Shown here piece after piece: positions 53,412 through 61,815 of a DNA stretch of 64,000 nucleotides. The DNA comes from Clostridia bacterium. GTDB taxonomy: Bacteria; Bacillota; Clostridia; Lachnospirales; Lachnospiraceae. Position 1 is the stretch's first letter, and each line of letters starts with the position of its first letter. The position numbers were made by a program, and so were the translations under genes. The stretch lies in NCBI GenBank assembly GCA_910574835.1, contig CAJTDE010000025.1, forward strand, positions 1 to 64,000, in the 5' to 3' direction. Under the pieces are notes generated by a model. It saw only the letters and a program-made list of their open reading frames with translations. It made no database searches and was not told the DNA's origin.

Positions 53412-54089
53412 ATGGAGATTTTATTTGACACAGCCAATTTGGAGAGCATTAAGAAATACAGCCAGATTTACCCTTTCACGGGCGTTACATCCAATCCGAG
53501 CATTTTGAAGGCAGAGGGAAAGATTGAGTTCTTCGCCCATATGCGTGAGATTCGCGCCATCATCGGAATGGAACGCACGCTGCATATCCAGACCATTGCG
53601 GAGGATTTGGATGGAATTTTAAGAGACGCGGATGCCATTTTGAAAAATGTGGACTCTCGCGTATTCATCAAGATCCCCACCACAGAGGCAGGCTTACAGG
53701 CCATTATGAAGCTGAAAAGCCAGGGCGTGGGAGTGACGGCTACCGCCATTTATTCCAAGATCCAGGGCTTCATGGCAATTATGGCCGGCGCCGATTACAT
53801 AGCGCCTTACCGGAATCGCATGGAAAACCTGGACGTGAACTTTGCCGAGGCCATTTCCGCATTCCGCAACGGAATCGAAGAGAACCACGCGAACTGTAAA
53901 ATCCTAGCAGCAAGCTTCAAGAACATTGCCCAGGTCAATAAAGCGCTTCTTGCCGGCGCCCACACCGTAACCGTTCCGCCGCAGCTTCTTCATTCCACCT
54001 TCCAGATGGCTTCCGTGCAGAAGGCTATTGATGACTTCCGTGCGGATTGGGAGAGTGTACAGGATGCTAAGACGATTGGGGAGCTATAG
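53412..54089 (+). CDS. fsa: Fructose-6-phosphate aldolase / transaldolase (FSA/TalC type)
   Basis: A 225-residue class I aldolase. The Schiff-base Lys87 is in RVFIKIPTT, as in E. coli FSA. The N terminus FDTANLESIKKY, GVTSNPSIL and GVGVTATAIYS match the TalC/FSA family. It either cleaves fructose-6-phosphate to dihydroxyacetone and glyceraldehyde-3-phosphate or acts as a small transaldolase; sequence alone does not decide. The ATG at 53412 has AGGAGGACCAGCT upstream, following the family 2 array. Its last 23 bases overlap the 3' end of the convergent MerR gene. Confidence 0.92.
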   Translation: MEILFDTANLESIKKYSQIYPFTGVTSNPSILKAEGKIEFFAHMREIRAIIGMERTLHIQTIAEDLDGILRDADAILKNVDSRVFIKIPTTEAGLQAIMKLKSQGVGVTATAIYSKIQGFMAIMAGADYIAPYRNRMENLDVNFAEAISAFRNGIEENHANCKILAASFKNIAQVNKALLAGAHTVTVPPQLLHSTFQMASVQKAIDDFRADWESVQDAKTIGEL

Positions 54090-54909
54090 GTATCTCAATC
54101 TGTACAATATAATCTTCAATGCGGTCAACGACCGTTTCATTGATTCCCTTTTCATAGGAGAAACCGGACAGAACAAGTCCCTGCTTCCCGGCATAGGCCA
54201 GGATTTCCGAGTAGCGGCGGGCAAGTCCGTCCCAGGCTCCTTTGTGAAAGGCTCTGAGATAATTTCCTTTGGGCTGCGTATGCAGCCCTTTTTTTCGCGG
54301 AAGAAACGGAATCTCAATAAAAAGCTTTGTATAATGCTGAAAATCGCCGTGAAGAAGGCTGTCCACAGGGATCATGGAGCCATAGGAAGCGTCATGGAGA
54401 CGGCCGAGGCCGAAACGGGCTGTCTCGGCGGTGATCAGCTCTACCTCCTTTTCGAAGGAAGTGTTCTCATCAATATCCACCGTTACCAGGCAGCGCTCGT
54501 TCTTTTCCACAATACTGATTTCGGATAAATCCATTGTAAGCAGGGTGTTCATATTCTGTCGGTGGCCGCATAAGGTATTGCGGACTGCCTTAAGGTGGTT
54601 GATTTGAAGATCCAGGTCTTTTATCTTTTTATCCAGAAGGCATTTCAGATTTTCGGCGGAACGGTTTTTCATAAAAGCCTGAATTTCCTGAAGGGAGACA
54701 TTCAGCTCCCGAAGGAGGAGAATGGTTTCCAGGATGGGGCTTTGATGGTAGCTGTAGCAGCGGTATCCATTGGACGGATGGATGGCCGCAGGCTTGAACA
54801 GACCGATCTCGTCGTACCACATCAGGGTCTTTTTGTTGATGCCGTGAAGGGCCGCGAACTGTCCGATTGTCAGAAGCTTGTCTTTTTCGCTCATATTTTC
54901 GTTTTCCAT
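54067..54909 (-). CDS. MerR family regulator with effector-binding C terminus
   Basis: A 280-residue transcription factor. The N-terminal MerR HTH reads LLTIGQFAALHGINKKTLMWYDEIGLFKPA, a coiled coil follows (about 80-120), and the C-terminal domain (GyrI-like, about 130-280) should bind a small molecule. Its likely target is the divergent MATE gene, whose promoter has the 19-base spacer typical of MerR activation. The ATG at 54909 follows AGGAAAAATAAA. The gene overlaps fsa by 23 bases tail to tail. Confidence 0.9.
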   Translation of the reverse strand: MENENMSEKDKLLTIGQFAALHGINKKTLMWYDEIGLFKPAAIHPSNGYRCYSYHQSPILETILLLRELNVSLQEIQAFMKNRSAENLKCLLDKKIKDLDLQINHLKAVRNTLCGHRQNMNTLLTMDLSEISIVEKNERCLVTVDIDENTSFEKEVELITAETARFGLGRLHDASYGSMIPVDSLLHGDFQHYTKLFIEIPFLPRKKGLHTQPKGNYLRAFHKGAWDGLARRYSEILAYAGKQGLVLSGFSYEKGINETVVDRIEDYIVQIEIPIAPQSS

Positions 54910-54995
54910 TTTATTTTTCCTGAGAGTGACCTTTCTGATATCTGACGCATGATTTGCCGGAATTATTTTGCTGTAAAGTAATTTAAAATTCCCTC

Positions 54996-55026
54996 TTGAC
55001 CGTACTGTTACTGTACGGTATATGAT
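54996..55026 (+). promoter_or_regulatory. MerR-type promoter of the MATE gene
   Basis: TTGACC and TATGAT are separated by 19 bases, too long for normal use but the MerR standard. The spacer holds the palindrome ACCGTAC...GTACGGT (54999-55019). The divergent regulator is encoded at 54909. Confidence 0.85.
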
Positions 55027-55088
55027 ACCAGATACGGAAGGAAACTTCAATAAGAAACTGGAAACAATCATATTTCGGGAGGAAAAGA

Positions 55089-56420
55089 ATGGAAAATCAA
55101 AACGCATACCGAAAACCTGTAACTTTAAGAAACATTTTAAAATTCGCAGTCCCAACCATAGCCATGACTGTATTTATGTCTTTTTACACAATGGTGGACG
55201 GACTTTTTGTCTCCAACCTTATCGGCACCGACGCCCTGTCCGCTATCAATCTGACCGCGCCTGTGATTCAGCTTGTCACCGCCATTTCTACGATGCTTGC
55301 CACCGGAGGAAGCGCCGTGATTATGAAGAAAATGGGCGAGCAGAAGAGTGAAGAGGCCAGAGAAGATTTTACGTTTCTGATTCTGGTAAATGTATTCGTC
55401 GGCCTGGTTATGAGCGGTTTGGGCTATCTTTTGATGGATCGCATTTTTGCAGGAATGAGTCTTTCTTTGGAGGTGGAGGGTTACTGTGTGGAATATTTGA
55501 GCCGTTACCTTATGTTTACCATCCCTATTTTACTTATGAACAACTTTACCCTTTATATGATTGCAAGCGAAAAAGCGACGCTCTCCCTGGTTTGTTCCGT
55601 GACGGGCGGTGTTTTGAATATGATTCTGGACTATGTGTTTATTGCAGTCTTTGGCATGGGAATCAGCGGCGCGGCTGTTGCAACGGGGCTGGGGTATTCC
55701 GTTACGGCCGTAGCGGGCCTCTTTGTTTTCAGCAGCAAAAAGAGCCTTCTTCATTTTCGGAAGCCGGTAATGCGCCTCAGGGTTCTGGCAAATGCGGCCT
55801 CTAACGGATGCTCGGAGATGGCTACGGCTCTTGTGACGGGAATTATCACCATGATGTTCAACTGGACCATGCTCCGCTATGTGGGGGAGGACGGCGTTGC
55901 GGCGGTGACGATTATTATGTATGTGCTGATGTTTGCAAGCTCTCTGTATACGGGCTATTCCTATGGGGTGGCGCCGATGCTGAGCTTTTACTATGGGGAG
56001 CAGAATCATGAGAAGCTTAAAAAACTGGTGGGAATTAGTCTCAAAGTGATTTGTGCGATTTCGCTGGTGACTGTGGCGGCCTCATTTTCCCTTACAAGAT
56101 CTCTGGTGTCCGTATTTGCCCGGCCGGACAATCCGGTGTATGATTTGGCGGTGACGGGAAACCGCATCTGTACTGCGGCGCTTCTTTTTATCGGATTTAA
56201 TATATTTGCAAGCGGGATGTTTACGGCTTTGTCAAATGGTGTGGTTTCGGCGGTGCTGGCATTTTCCAGATCCTTTGTATTTATGCTGATTTCTATGCTT
56301 GTGCTTCCGATATTTTTGGGGGTAAATGGTATCTGGCTTGCTACTCCGGCGGCGGAGCTGATGGCTTTGGCATTGTCCGGCGCGATGTTTGTGAAATATC
56401 GGAGGCGGTACGGATACTAA
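55089..56420 (+). CDS. MATE family efflux transporter
   Basis: A 443-residue, 12-helix cation-driven multidrug exporter of the DinF/NorM group. Typical features are the first-helix region FAVPTIAMTVFMSFYTMVDG, NLIGTDALSAINLT, and the internal repeat beginning near residue 235. It is divergent from a MerR regulator with a matching 19-base-spacer promoter, so drug-induced expression is likely. The start is preceded by TCGGGAGGAAAAGA. Confidence 0.92.
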   Translation: MENQNAYRKPVTLRNILKFAVPTIAMTVFMSFYTMVDGLFVSNLIGTDALSAINLTAPVIQLVTAISTMLATGGSAVIMKKMGEQKSEEAREDFTFLILVNVFVGLVMSGLGYLLMDRIFAGMSLSLEVEGYCVEYLSRYLMFTIPILLMNNFTLYMIASEKATLSLVCSVTGGVLNMILDYVFIAVFGMGISGAAVATGLGYSVTAVAGLFVFSSKKSLLHFRKPVMRLRVLANAASNGCSEMATALVTGIITMMFNWTMLRYVGEDGVAAVTIIMYVLMFASSLYTGYSYGVAPMLSFYYGEQNHEKLKKLVGISLKVICAISLVTVAASFSLTRSLVSVFARPDNPVYDLAVTGNRICTAALLFIGFNIFASGMFTALSNGVVSAVLAFSRSFVFMLISMLVLPIFLGVNGIWLATPAAELMALALSGAMFVKYRRRYGY

Positions 56421-56506
56421 GGCGAAATAAAACTTGCCAATTTTCCGGAAAGATGGTATACCTTAAGAATGATTGAATGACATTGGTATAATTATGAGGT
56501 AGAACT

Positions 56507-57343
56507 ATGATTTCGGATGCTTTGCTGGATGCGGTCCTTGATACCTTGAGGACCCTTCCCTTTTTATTTGCGGCTTTTCTGGTAATTGAGTCCGCGGAGC
56601 ACTATTCCAATCAATTCAGCAGCCGGGTACTGGCGCGGGTGGGGAAGGCGGGGCCTTTTCTGGGGGCGGTTCTCGGATGTATCCCGCAATGCGGATTTTC
56701 AGTGGCGGCGGCCAATCTCTACTCGGGCGGGCTGATTACCTTGGGGACGCTTCTTGCGGTGTTTCTCTCCACCTCCGATGAGGCGGTGCTGATACTGCTG
56801 GCCCACCCGGGAAGCGGTAAGGTGATTGGGTCTCTTCTGATCTGGAAGGTGATGATCGGTATAGGGGCGGGGTGTCTGGTGGATTTGCTGTTTCGGAAGA
56901 GGAAGGAGGAGAAGCATATTGAGGAAATGTGTAAAAGCTGCGGATGCAGCGATACCAGTGGAGTGCTTCGCCCGGCCCTTCTTCATACGGTGCGTCTGGG
57001 TGTTTATCTACTCATCTTTACTTTTTGCCTGAATTTGATTTTGGAGCTTGTGGGGATTGAGCAGCTTTCCAGGATTTTAGGGAAGAATACACCGTTTCAG
57101 CCGTTTCTGGCGGCGCTTCTGGGGTTGATTCCCAATTGTGCTTCCTCGGTGCTGATTACGGAGCTTTACCTGTCAGGGGGCTTGAGCTTTGCATCGGCCA
57201 TTGCGGGATTGTGCGCCGGGGCCGGCGTGGGAGCGGCGGTGCTGTTTCGCTCCAATCATCCTGTGGGGGAAAATGTGAAGATTGCAGCGCTGCTTTATGG
57301 GATTGCGGTGGGTTCGGGGTTGCTGCTTGGAGTAGTAGTGTGA
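56507..57343 (+). CDS. Putative manganese/arsenic-type exporter (PF11449-like)
   Basis: A 278-residue membrane protein with about nine to ten helices. Two similar halves carry GCIPQCGFSVAAANLYSGG and GLIPNCASSVLITELYLSGG, the inverted repeat with a 'P-C' core that marks the putative manganese transporter/ArsP_2 group. Cysteine pairs near residue 146 (CKSCGC) could bind metal. The family is poorly characterised, so the substrate is uncertain. GAGGTAGAACT precedes the start. Confidence 0.82.
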   Translation: MISDALLDAVLDTLRTLPFLFAAFLVIESAEHYSNQFSSRVLARVGKAGPFLGAVLGCIPQCGFSVAAANLYSGGLITLGTLLAVFLSTSDEAVLILLAHPGSGKVIGSLLIWKVMIGIGAGCLVDLLFRKRKEEKHIEEMCKSCGCSDTSGVLRPALLHTVRLGVYLLIFTFCLNLILELVGIEQLSRILGKNTPFQPFLAALLGLIPNCASSVLITELYLSGGLSFASAIAGLCAGAGVGAAVLFRSNHPVGENVKIAALLYGIAVGSGLLLGVVV

Positions 57344-57584
57344 GTTTGGGATTGGAAAATAGTATCTTTAGGGAAGTACTTGGACAGTTTAAGGACACAT
57401 GCTTTTATGGCTGGAAATTCATCGAAAATTCGGGTACAAATTGAAAGATGTGGAATTGAAAAAGAGTATCTTTTAGGAAATATTCAGTCAGATTTACGAT
57501 ACATGCATTTTGCGGATAGAAATTTATTGAATTTGCGGTTAGAGACGAAAAGAAGCAGAATAGGGACAGAAAGGAAGCGCATAT

Positions 57585-58259
57585 ATGGAACGAGAGATAG
57601 TTGAGCCTGTTTACAAGGAAATATTTCCTTTCTGGGAAGAGATTACGGAAGGGGATCGTGATTATATCTGCCGCCATTCCATGTCCGTAACATATGAAAA
57701 GGGAGCAGGTGTTCATGACGGCAATGAGTGTTCCGGGGTGATCTTTGTCTGCTCCGGCAGCCTTCGCCTTTCCATGATATCCGACGACGGCAAGGATATC
57801 ACTCTTTACCGGCTTCACAAGGGGGATATGTGTATGCTGTCCGCCTCCTGTGTGCTTAAGTCCATTACCTTTGACGTATTCATAAATGCGGAGGAGGACA
57901 GCCAGTGCTATGTGATCAGCGGTCCGGCTTATGCCGCGGTGTCGGAGCGCAATCCGTCCATCAAAATATTTTCTCTGGAGGCTGCGGTGAGCCGCTTTTC
58001 CGATGTAATGTGGGTGATGCAGCAGATTTTATTTATGAGCATGGACAAACGGCTGGCTATATTTCTCACGGATGAGTCGGCCCGCACCGGATCGGATACC
58101 ATCACATTGACACATGAGCAGATTGCCCGGTATATGGGTTCTGCCCGCGAGGTGGTTTCCCGTATGCTGAAATATTTTGCAAATGAGGGAATTGTGGAGG
58201 TTTCCCGTAAGGGAATCCACATTCTGGATAAGAAGCGGCTGCGGAAGCAATGTCTTTAA
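57585..58259 (+). CDS. Crp/Fnr family transcriptional regulator
   Basis: A 224-residue regulator. The N-terminal cyclic-nucleotide-binding-like fold spans about 30-120 (GVIFVCSGSLRLSMIS, LHKGDMCMLSASCVL). A dimer helix follows, then the C-terminal Crp HTH (TLTHEQIARYMGSAREVVSRML). CMLSASC and other cysteines could sense redox, but there is no Fnr-type N-terminal Cys cluster. Members of this type in Clostridia include HcpR-like nitrosative-stress regulators. A GTGAC-AAA-GTCAC palindrome upstream of the ferredoxin operon 3 kb away may be a target. Confidence 0.87.
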   Translation: MEREIVEPVYKEIFPFWEEITEGDRDYICRHSMSVTYEKGAGVHDGNECSGVIFVCSGSLRLSMISDDGKDITLYRLHKGDMCMLSASCVLKSITFDVFINAEEDSQCYVISGPAYAAVSERNPSIKIFSLEAAVSRFSDVMWVMQQILFMSMDKRLAIFLTDESARTGSDTITLTHEQIARYMGSAREVVSRMLKYFANEGIVEVSRKGIHILDKKRLRKQCL

Positions 58260-58486
58260 GCTGCTGCGTCTTGCTGACGGCAAACAGCCGTTTCGGGGAC
58301 AGGCAGTCAGGCTCTTTTGGATTTACCGTTTTTGACGCAAATAAAAGAAAGGGCTTTATTAAAAGGATTGGAAAGGAGGCTTTGGTTATGGGAATTTGGA
58401 TTCCGGAATAACGGCAAGGCGTGAGCTGATGTTATTCCCGCCTTGCTAATCAGGCAGAAATAAAAATTGATTAGGAGGCAAATAAA

Positions 58487-59239
58487 ATGTCATATTTTAT
58501 CTATGAAACAAAGAACATCTATTATCAGGTAACAGGACACGGAAAGCCGCTGATGCTCCTTCACGGAGACACCGCTTCTTCCAAAATGTTTGAAATGGTT
58601 CTGCCACTCTACAGCCGGCATTTTAAAGTGATTCTCATGGATTTTCTGGGAAATGGGAAGTCGGACCGGGTGGAAAGGTTTCCGGCGGACTTGTGGCACT
58701 CGCAGGCAATGCAGGCGCTTTCCTTACTGGAGCATCTTGATTTTGGAAAGGTAAGCTTGGTCGGCACAAGCGGCGGCGCGTGGGTTGCTCTGAACGCGGC
58801 CCTGGAGCGCCCGGATCTGGTGGAAAAGGTTGTTGCCGACAGCTTTGACGGAAGGACGCTTGCAGAGAATTTTGCGTCTGATTTACGAAAAGAACGGGCT
58901 TTTGCCAAAAATAACGGGATGGCCAGGCAGTTTTATGAGTGGTGCCAGGGGGAAGATTGGGAAACTGTGGTGGATCTCAACACAGAGGCTCTTCTCGCAT
59001 GTGCCGATTCCAAAATCCCGCTTTTTTGCAGGCCGCTGAAAGAACTGCGGGTTCCGCTCCTGCTTATGGGAAGCCGGGAGGACACGATGTGCCGGAAGGA
59101 TCTGGCGGAAGAGTATGGGCAGATGAAGGAAGAAGTCCCTGACTGCCGGGTACATATGTTTCAGACAGGCGGACATCCGGCGATTGGTACAAATGCGGAA
59201 TGTGCGGCAAAAGTCATTGCAGACTTTATCAATGAATAA
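58487..59239 (+). CDS. Alpha/beta hydrolase
   Basis: A 250-residue cytoplasmic hydrolase. It has LLHGDTASSKMF (oxyanion loop), DFLGNGKSDRV, the nucleophile elbow VGTSGGAWVAL with Ser about 94, an acid in MGSREDTMCRK, and His in FQTGGHPAIGT. The Gly-Thr-Ser-Gly-Gly elbow is a common variant. The substrate is unknown. GGAGGCAAATAAA precedes the start. A strong terminator follows. Confidence 0.87.
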   Translation: MSYFIYETKNIYYQVTGHGKPLMLLHGDTASSKMFEMVLPLYSRHFKVILMDFLGNGKSDRVERFPADLWHSQAMQALSLLEHLDFGKVSLVGTSGGAWVALNAALERPDLVEKVVADSFDGRTLAENFASDLRKERAFAKNNGMARQFYEWCQGEDWETVVDLNTEALLACADSKIPLFCRPLKELRVPLLLMGSREDTMCRKDLAEEYGQMKEEVPDCRVHMFQTGGHPAIGTNAECAAKVIADFINE

Positions 59240-59245
59240 TATATA

Positions 59246-59307
59246 AAAAGGGTGGTGCCGCAAAATTATCTGATTGAATGATTTTGCGGCACTCCCTTTT
59301 CTATTTT
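59246..59307 (+). terminator. Terminator after the 58487 hydrolase
   Basis: AAAAGGGTGGTGCCGCAAAAT pairs with ATTTTGCGGCACTCCCTTTT and is followed by CTATTTT. It is similar in sequence to the 25070-25119 terminator. Confidence 0.85.
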
Positions 59308-59399
59308 GGAATATAAGAATGGAGCCATTGTTCCATAGACGATTACGCATCTATTTTGCAACGGCCCCCTTTTGCTGTTTGACAGTTTATCTGAGTTTT

Positions 59400-59705
59400 T
59401 CAGCCAAGTAAAGCAAGGATTTGATCCTTCGGCTTAACGCCGGCTGACTGGTGGGTAATCTTTCCGTCCTTGATTACAACCAGAGTGGGGATGCTTGCCA
59501 CGCCGAAGGCGGAAGCCAGCTCCGGCTCATTGTCTACGTTGATTTTGCCGATCAGGTACTGGGGATTTTCCTCGGCAATCTCGTCTACCAGGGGAGATAC
59601 CATACGGCAGGGGCCGCACCAGTCGGCGTAAAAGTCCAGAAGAACGGGCTTTGTGCTTGTTTTTACGGAATCGAAATTGTTTTTATTTACAGTGAGTACT
59701 GACAT
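59400..59705 (-). CDS. trxA: Thioredoxin
   Basis: A 101-residue cytoplasmic thioredoxin that reduces protein disulfides. The active site Cys30-Gly-Pro-Cys33 is in FYADWCGPCRM, the cis-Pro is in VASIPTLVV, and the KDGKITHQSAG turn is standard. The ATG at 59705 follows AGGAAGGTAACAAAT; a 14-residue upstream extension of the frame has no support. It is the last gene of a three-gene redox operon with a membrane Fe-S protein and a ferredoxin. Confidence 0.93.
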   Translation of the reverse strand: MSVLTVNKNNFDSVKTSTKPVLLDFYADWCGPCRMVSPLVDEIAEENPQYLIGKINVDNEPELASAFGVASIPTLVVIKDGKITHQSAGVKPKDQILALLG

Positions 59706-59747
59706 ATTTGTTACCTTCCTTTCTTTTGATATCCTTAGGATACCCAA

Positions 59748-60347
59748 TTATTTTTTTATTTTCTGTGATAAGGTCACATTTCTTGCCTTGCAGATGAGCT
59801 GGGTCATGGTGCCCATAGGACAGTAGACACACCAGGAGCGCGGCTTAAACAAGACCATTGTAATCAGCCCCAGGATGGTGGAGGTCAGCATAACGCTGTA
59901 AAAACCAAAGGCAAACTGCGCCACCCCGTCGGAAAGCCATGTGCCGTGATAAGCCCAGTGCCAGGGAACCCGGAAGGTCCACAGAAGTGTCACCGCCATC
60001 TTCAGATTCTTTGCCCCGGCAAACACCAGGTAGGTGTTCCACAGCATAAGGAAGAACATGGCAAAGAAAAAAGTGAGAAATCCATAGCGGAAATAGTTGG
60101 ACCGCATCCATTTTGGGATGTCTTTTTTCCGTGAAAGTCCGAATCGTCCGCCTGCGAGAGCGAATAATTGTCCTCTGCCGCAGTATTTGTTGCAGTAAGC
60201 CTTATTTCCCTTCGCGATGGAGATGAGAAGGGGGATGAAAAAGCAGAGCAGGCCGAGCCAGGCAAAGAGGATGTTGAAAAATCCCAGAATCAGATACGTA
60301 AGGGAAGCGATCCAGAGGTAATCATACCATTTTTTCTGTTGTTTCAT
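59748..60347 (-). CDS. 4Fe-4S binding membrane protein (NapH/RnfB-like)
   Basis: A 199-residue membrane protein with about four helices (20-45, 85-110, 120-130 and 145-170). Two cysteine motifs, CNKYCGRGQLF near residue 52 and CVYCPMGTMTQ near 172, match the half-motifs (CxxxCP-like) of NapH/CcoG-type quinol- or electron-transfer membrane proteins. The short form resembles the '4Fe-4S binding protein' that accompanies a small ferredoxin in Clostridia. It probably passes electrons between the ferredoxin and thioredoxin-linked thiols. It overlaps the ferredoxin gene by four bases. Confidence 0.82.
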   Translation of the reverse strand: MKQQKKWYDYLWIASLTYLILGFFNILFAWLGLLCFFIPLLISIAKGNKAYCNKYCGRGQLFALAGGRFGLSRKKDIPKWMRSNYFRYGFLTFFFAMFFLMLWNTYLVFAGAKNLKMAVTLLWTFRVPWHWAYHGTWLSDGVAQFAFGFYSVMLTSTILGLITMVLFKPRSWCVYCPMGTMTQLICKARNVTLSQKIKK

Positions 60348-60541
60348 GGTTCGGTCACCTCCATTTTAATAATGCTTGCAGGGCACTCTTTGGCGCATTT
60401 TCCGCATCCGATGCACAGGGCTTTGTTGACTTCGGCGCAGATGCCTTTTGGAACGGTGATTGCGCTCTTGGGACAGACCTTGACGCAGCATCCGCAGGCC
60501 ACGCACTCCCGGGCGCTGATAGTTGCTTTTCTTTTTGGCAT
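60344..60541 (-). CDS. 2[4Fe-4S] ferredoxin
   Basis: A 65-residue bacterial-type ferredoxin with two cluster motifs, CVACGCCVKVCP and CIGCGKCAKECP. The start at 60541 follows AGAAGGAGATTATTT; the earlier open frame has no ribosome site. Its stop overlaps the start of the membrane Fe-S gene (ATGA), so the two are translationally coupled. It is the first gene of the operon, and a Crp/Fnr-like palindrome sits about 41 bases before its predicted transcription start. Confidence 0.88.
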   Translation of the reverse strand: MPKRKATISARECVACGCCVKVCPKSAITVPKGICAEVNKALCIGCGKCAKECPASIIKMEVTEP

Positions 60542-60638
60542 AAATAATCTCCTTCTGCTGATGTCCAAATGTACGGGCTGGCCGGTAATATGACGCATGG
60601 TCTGCCGGTACGGGATAGGGAATCGGACTGTTTCTATG

Positions 60639-60680
60639 AGTATATGGCAGGAAATTTTTTCTTTCCGTGACAAAGTCACA
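60639..60680 (-). promoter_or_regulatory. Promoter with Crp/Fnr-like palindrome for the ferredoxin operon
   Basis: On the minus strand TATACT is the -10 box (60639-60644). The palindrome GTGAC-AAA-GTCAC (60667-60679) is centred about 41 bases upstream of the expected start, the class II activator position. Its 5-3-5 form resembles the GTAACnnnGTTAC site of clostridial HcpR. No good -35 is present, which also suggests activation. Confidence 0.6.
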
Positions 60681-60908
60681 GAACCAATTGGCTTGCAGGA
60701 TTTGTATGGATTAGGAAGTAATTGGAAAAAGATGCGGTTTTGGCCGGATGCGCATGGGGTAAGGGGAGTTTGCGGAACAAAAGACCGAAAAAATGAGATG
60801 GTGATTTCTTATAAAATCTGATAAGATAAAGAAAAATATTTTAGAATCCTGCTGTTCAAACAGGGAAAGGATTCCTTTTTTGGCGCAGGCGGTTTTGGAG
60901 GAAGATAG
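60681..60908 (+). other. Gap upstream of the CPBP protease
   Basis: The rest of the 367-base region between the divergent ferredoxin and protease genes. AGAATCCTGCTGTT and GGGAAAGGATTCC form an imperfect hairpin at about 60842-60878 followed by TTTTTT, so a terminator or attenuator ahead of the protease is possible. No gene is seen. Confidence 0.4.
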
Positions 60909-61730
60909 ATGAAAAAAATAGGATGGTATTTGATGAGCATACTTCCGGTAGCTGTGATGCTGCTGATACAATTTGTGGGCAGCGTTGTTTTGATGGTGTG
61001 GTATATGCTCTGCTATGGTGTTGCGGACGGGGCGCAGATGGCGCTTGATAACTTGATGGGAATTATGGTAGTTACCCAGGTGATGACGCTTTTTGTTACG
61101 GGACTGTGGTACTATTTTGGAGTATTTCGGCAGAGGGCCGGAAGGAAAGAAGGGGAGAGGGGGCTTTTTTCCGGAAGCTCACTGGCTGGCATTTTCTGTC
61201 TTGCTATCGGAGCACAGTGTCTGATTGGAATAATGCTCCTTCTCTGGAGTATGGTGAGTCCGGGGCAGATTGAGGCTTATGAACAACTGATGGAGGACAG
61301 CGGAATTGGGGAGCTGACCGTATTTTCTGCCATTGCGACGGTGATTATGGCGCCGGTGGGGGAGGAACTTGTGTGTCGTGGCCTTTCATTGGAGTATTTA
61401 AAGCGTGCAGGCGCTCGGTTTTGGGTGATTAATGTGGTGCAGGCGGCGCTTTTTGGGGTTATGCACTTGAATCTGGTTCAGGGTGTTTATGCATTTCTGG
61501 TGGGATTGGTTTGCGGGTATCTGGTGCTGAAGTACCGGAATCTTTTGGCTTCCATGTTTTTCCATTCTGTTTTTAATGCTTATTCTACGTTTGGAACGTC
61601 AATTATTGAAAAGTTGGAGGCTATAAATTCGACGGTATATTATATTGGGTGTCTGATAGTGGGAGGTGTGTTCTTTTCTCTTGGGCTTTTGTTAATGAAG
61701 AAGGATCTTGGCAGGAAAGCGCTCTCCTGA
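60909..61730 (+). CDS. CPBP family intramembrane glutamic protease (CAAX-type)
   Basis: A 273-residue membrane protein with about seven or eight helices. The CPBP/Abi signature is EELVCRGLSLEYL (motif 1, the double Glu and Arg), FGVMHLNLVQG (motif 2, catalytic His) and FFHSVFNAYSTF (motif 3, His and Asn). Such proteases act on membrane proteins or prenylated and bacteriocin-like peptides; the substrate is unknown. GGAGGAAGATAG precedes the start. The 3' part is G- and T-rich, in the skewed patch next to a family 3 palindrome. Confidence 0.88.
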   Translation: MKKIGWYLMSILPVAVMLLIQFVGSVVLMVWYMLCYGVADGAQMALDNLMGIMVVTQVMTLFVTGLWYYFGVFRQRAGRKEGERGLFSGSSLAGIFCLAIGAQCLIGIMLLLWSMVSPGQIEAYEQLMEDSGIGELTVFSAIATVIMAPVGEELVCRGLSLEYLKRAGARFWVINVVQAALFGVMHLNLVQGVYAFLVGLVCGYLVLKYRNLLASMFFHSVFNAYSTFGTSIIEKLEAINSTVYYIGCLIVGGVFFSLGLLLMKKDLGRKALS

Positions 61731-61815
61731 GGGCAGAGAGGAGAAGGCCGGAGGCTTGCATTATGAAAACGGAGAATAGGGACAGAACGCTTTTGGTAAC
61801 AGGGGGTGGGGGGAC

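Noticed and set aside
60597-60821. Short plus-strand frame between the ferredoxin and protease genes
   Set aside because: No ribosome site, no similarity, and it covers the predicted promoter and operator region.
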